Source of the DNA: Duganella levis
GTDB lineage: Bacteria; Pseudomonadota; Gammaproteobacteria; Burkholderiales; Burkholderiaceae_D
DNA length: 32,461 nucleotides
Assembly: GCF_009857605.1 (NCBI RefSeq)
Contig: NZ_WWCT01000037.1
Coordinates: forward strand, 1 to 32,461
Reading direction: 5' to 3'
Shown here: positions 31,701 to 32,461 of the stretch, piece after piece
How positions within the stretch are numbered: position 1 is the stretch's first letter
Layout: every line of letters begins with the position of its first letter
Made by a program: the position numbers and the translations under genes
The notes under the pieces: generated by a model
Told to the model about the DNA's origin: nothing
The model's input: the letters and a program-made list of their open reading frames with translations, nothing else
The model's database searches: none

Positions 31701-32030
31701 ATGATGACGATTCAAGACGTGCTATCCGTGTACGCCGCCATGGCCGACCTGACCGAACAAATGGTGCAGGCCGCCACGCGCAGCGACTGGGATGCCCTGA
31801 TCCTGCTGGAACAGCGCTGCGCCGCCCATGCACAAGCGCTGCGCGAGCAGGAAACGCTGCAACCGATGCGCGGCGCCGACCGTGAGCGCAAGATCGAACT
31901 CATCCGCCAGATGCTGAACGCCGACCGCCAGATCCGCGACCTGACCATGCCGTGGATGGCCCAGTTGTCCAAGCTGATCAACTCCACCGGCACGGAACGG
32001 CGCGTCGTCAACGCCTACGGTAGCGTCTAA
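31701..32030 (+). CDS. fliT: Flagellar protein FliT (chaperone for FliD)
   Basis: Small helical protein of 109 residues following fliS by three bases, the usual place of FliT, the export chaperone of the cap protein and, in enterics, an inhibitor of FlhDC. It opens with a helix (VLSVYAAMADLTEQMVQAATRSDWDALILLEQRC) typical for FliT, followed by ERKIELIRQMLNADRQIRDL. Sequence conservation in the family is low, so position and helix pattern carry much of the call. Two adjacent ATGs (31701 and 31704) can start it. Confidence 0.85.
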   Translation: MMTIQDVLSVYAAMADLTEQMVQAATRSDWDALILLEQRCAAHAQALREQETLQPMRGADRERKIELIRQMLNADRQIRDLTMPWMAQLSKLINSTGTERRVVNAYGSV

Positions 32031-32044
32031 CGCAGGCGCGCGCC

Positions 32045-32461
32045 ATGTTGCCGCGCCTGGACGCCGCTCTCCCGCCGGTTACACCGGCTGACGGCGCTGG
32101 CGGCGGCGCGGCGGTTGGCGACAGCCGCCAGGCGGCCTTCCAGCGCGCGCTGCAAAATCTGGTCGGACAGACCGTCAGCGCCGAGGTCATGTCCAAGATG
32201 AAGGACGGCAGCTACCTGGTCAAGGTGGCCGACAACACCGTCCGCATGACGCTGCCGGGCGACACCCAGATCGGCAGCAATGTCTCGCTGACCGTGCTCA
32301 GCGCTCAGCCGCGTCCCACCTTCCAGCTCGGTAACACCACACCCGGCGCCACGCCGACCGTGGTCACTGCCGACGGCAGCGCCGCCGAGGGCGGCGAACC
32401 GGCCGCCACCCTGCCCTCGCAAGGCGCGGCCGTGTATGTGCCGGGCGGCGGCAAACCGGCC
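32045..32461 (+). CDS. fliK: FliK-like hook-length control protein, N-terminal part (3' end outside window)
   Basis: An open frame begins at ATG 32045, 14 bases after fliT, and runs off the right edge (139 codons). After a Pro/Ala/Gly-rich opening it contains AFQRALQNLVGQTVSAEV, DGSYLVKVADNTVRMTLPG and GSNVSLTVLSAQPRPTFQL, a small beta domain that precedes the Pro/Thr-rich ruler region in many betaproteobacterial FliK-type proteins, and then low-complexity Ala/Gly/Pro/Thr sequence. Together with the place behind fliS-fliT, this points to FliK. The conserved C-terminal domain that would prove it is not in the window. Confidence 0.7.
   Translation, partial: MLPRLDAALPPVTPADGAGGGAAVGDSRQAAFQRALQNLVGQTVSAEVMSKMKDGSYLVKVADNTVRMTLPGDTQIGSNVSLTVLSAQPRPTFQLGNTTPGATPTVVTADGSAAEGGEPAATLPSQGAAVYVPGGGKPA

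Overview
The window looks like a chromosomal segment of a GC-rich betaproteobacterium, most likely of the family Oxalobacteraceae (Massilia/Duganella/Janthinobacterium type). This is inferred from base composition, the gmk-rpoZ-spoT order, the yicC / kinase / phosphatase / rph / rdgB / hemW cluster and the fliC-flaG-fliD-fliS-fliT-fliK order; no database search was possible. No rRNA, tRNA, CRISPR array or prophage was seen. Coding density is very high and no gene-free stretch exceeds 300 bases.

Left part (1-6081, + strand): the 3' end of an EamA-type exporter, transaldolase (tal), a patatin-like lipase, and two tandem paralogous methyl-accepting chemotaxis proteins. A near-perfect 86-bp palindrome lies between tal and the lipase and supplies one possible start codon of the lipase. 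The second chemoreceptor overlaps the end of hemW tail to tail.

6017-10567 (- strand): a compact operon reading Ser/Thr kinase, PP2C phosphatase, RNase PH (rph), dITP/XTP pyrophosphatase (rdgB) and hemW, divergent from yicC (10641-11546, TTG start). A LytS-type histidine kinase, a LytTR response regulator and a secreted S41 peptidase follow as a second minus-strand operon (11591-14487). Small enzymes (NTF2-like, ABM monooxygenase, DUF72) fill 14694-16183.

16267-19550 (+): gmk, rpoZ and a bifunctional RelA/SpoT protein, a nucleotide/stringent-response module with two stem-loops in its untranslated or intercistronic parts. Next, on the minus strand, come a frameshifted REP-associated tyrosine transposase (RAYT), a periplasmic binding-like protein and greB.

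21792-26022 (+): a membrane protein, a soluble PAS-histidine kinase, a NarL-type regulator and a diguanylate cyclase. 26316 to the right edge (+): the filament block fliC, flaG, fliD (unusually long), fliS, fliT and the beginning of fliK, with sigma-28-like promoters before fliC and fliD and clear terminators between cistrons. Chemoreceptors, a c-di-GMP enzyme, a two-component pair and the filament genes make much of this window motility-related.

No plainly new defence or mobile system was found. The best leads are the tal palindrome with the decayed RAYT, the kinase/phosphatase pair inside an RNA and nucleotide housekeeping operon, the enlarged FliD, and the structured flagellin leader.
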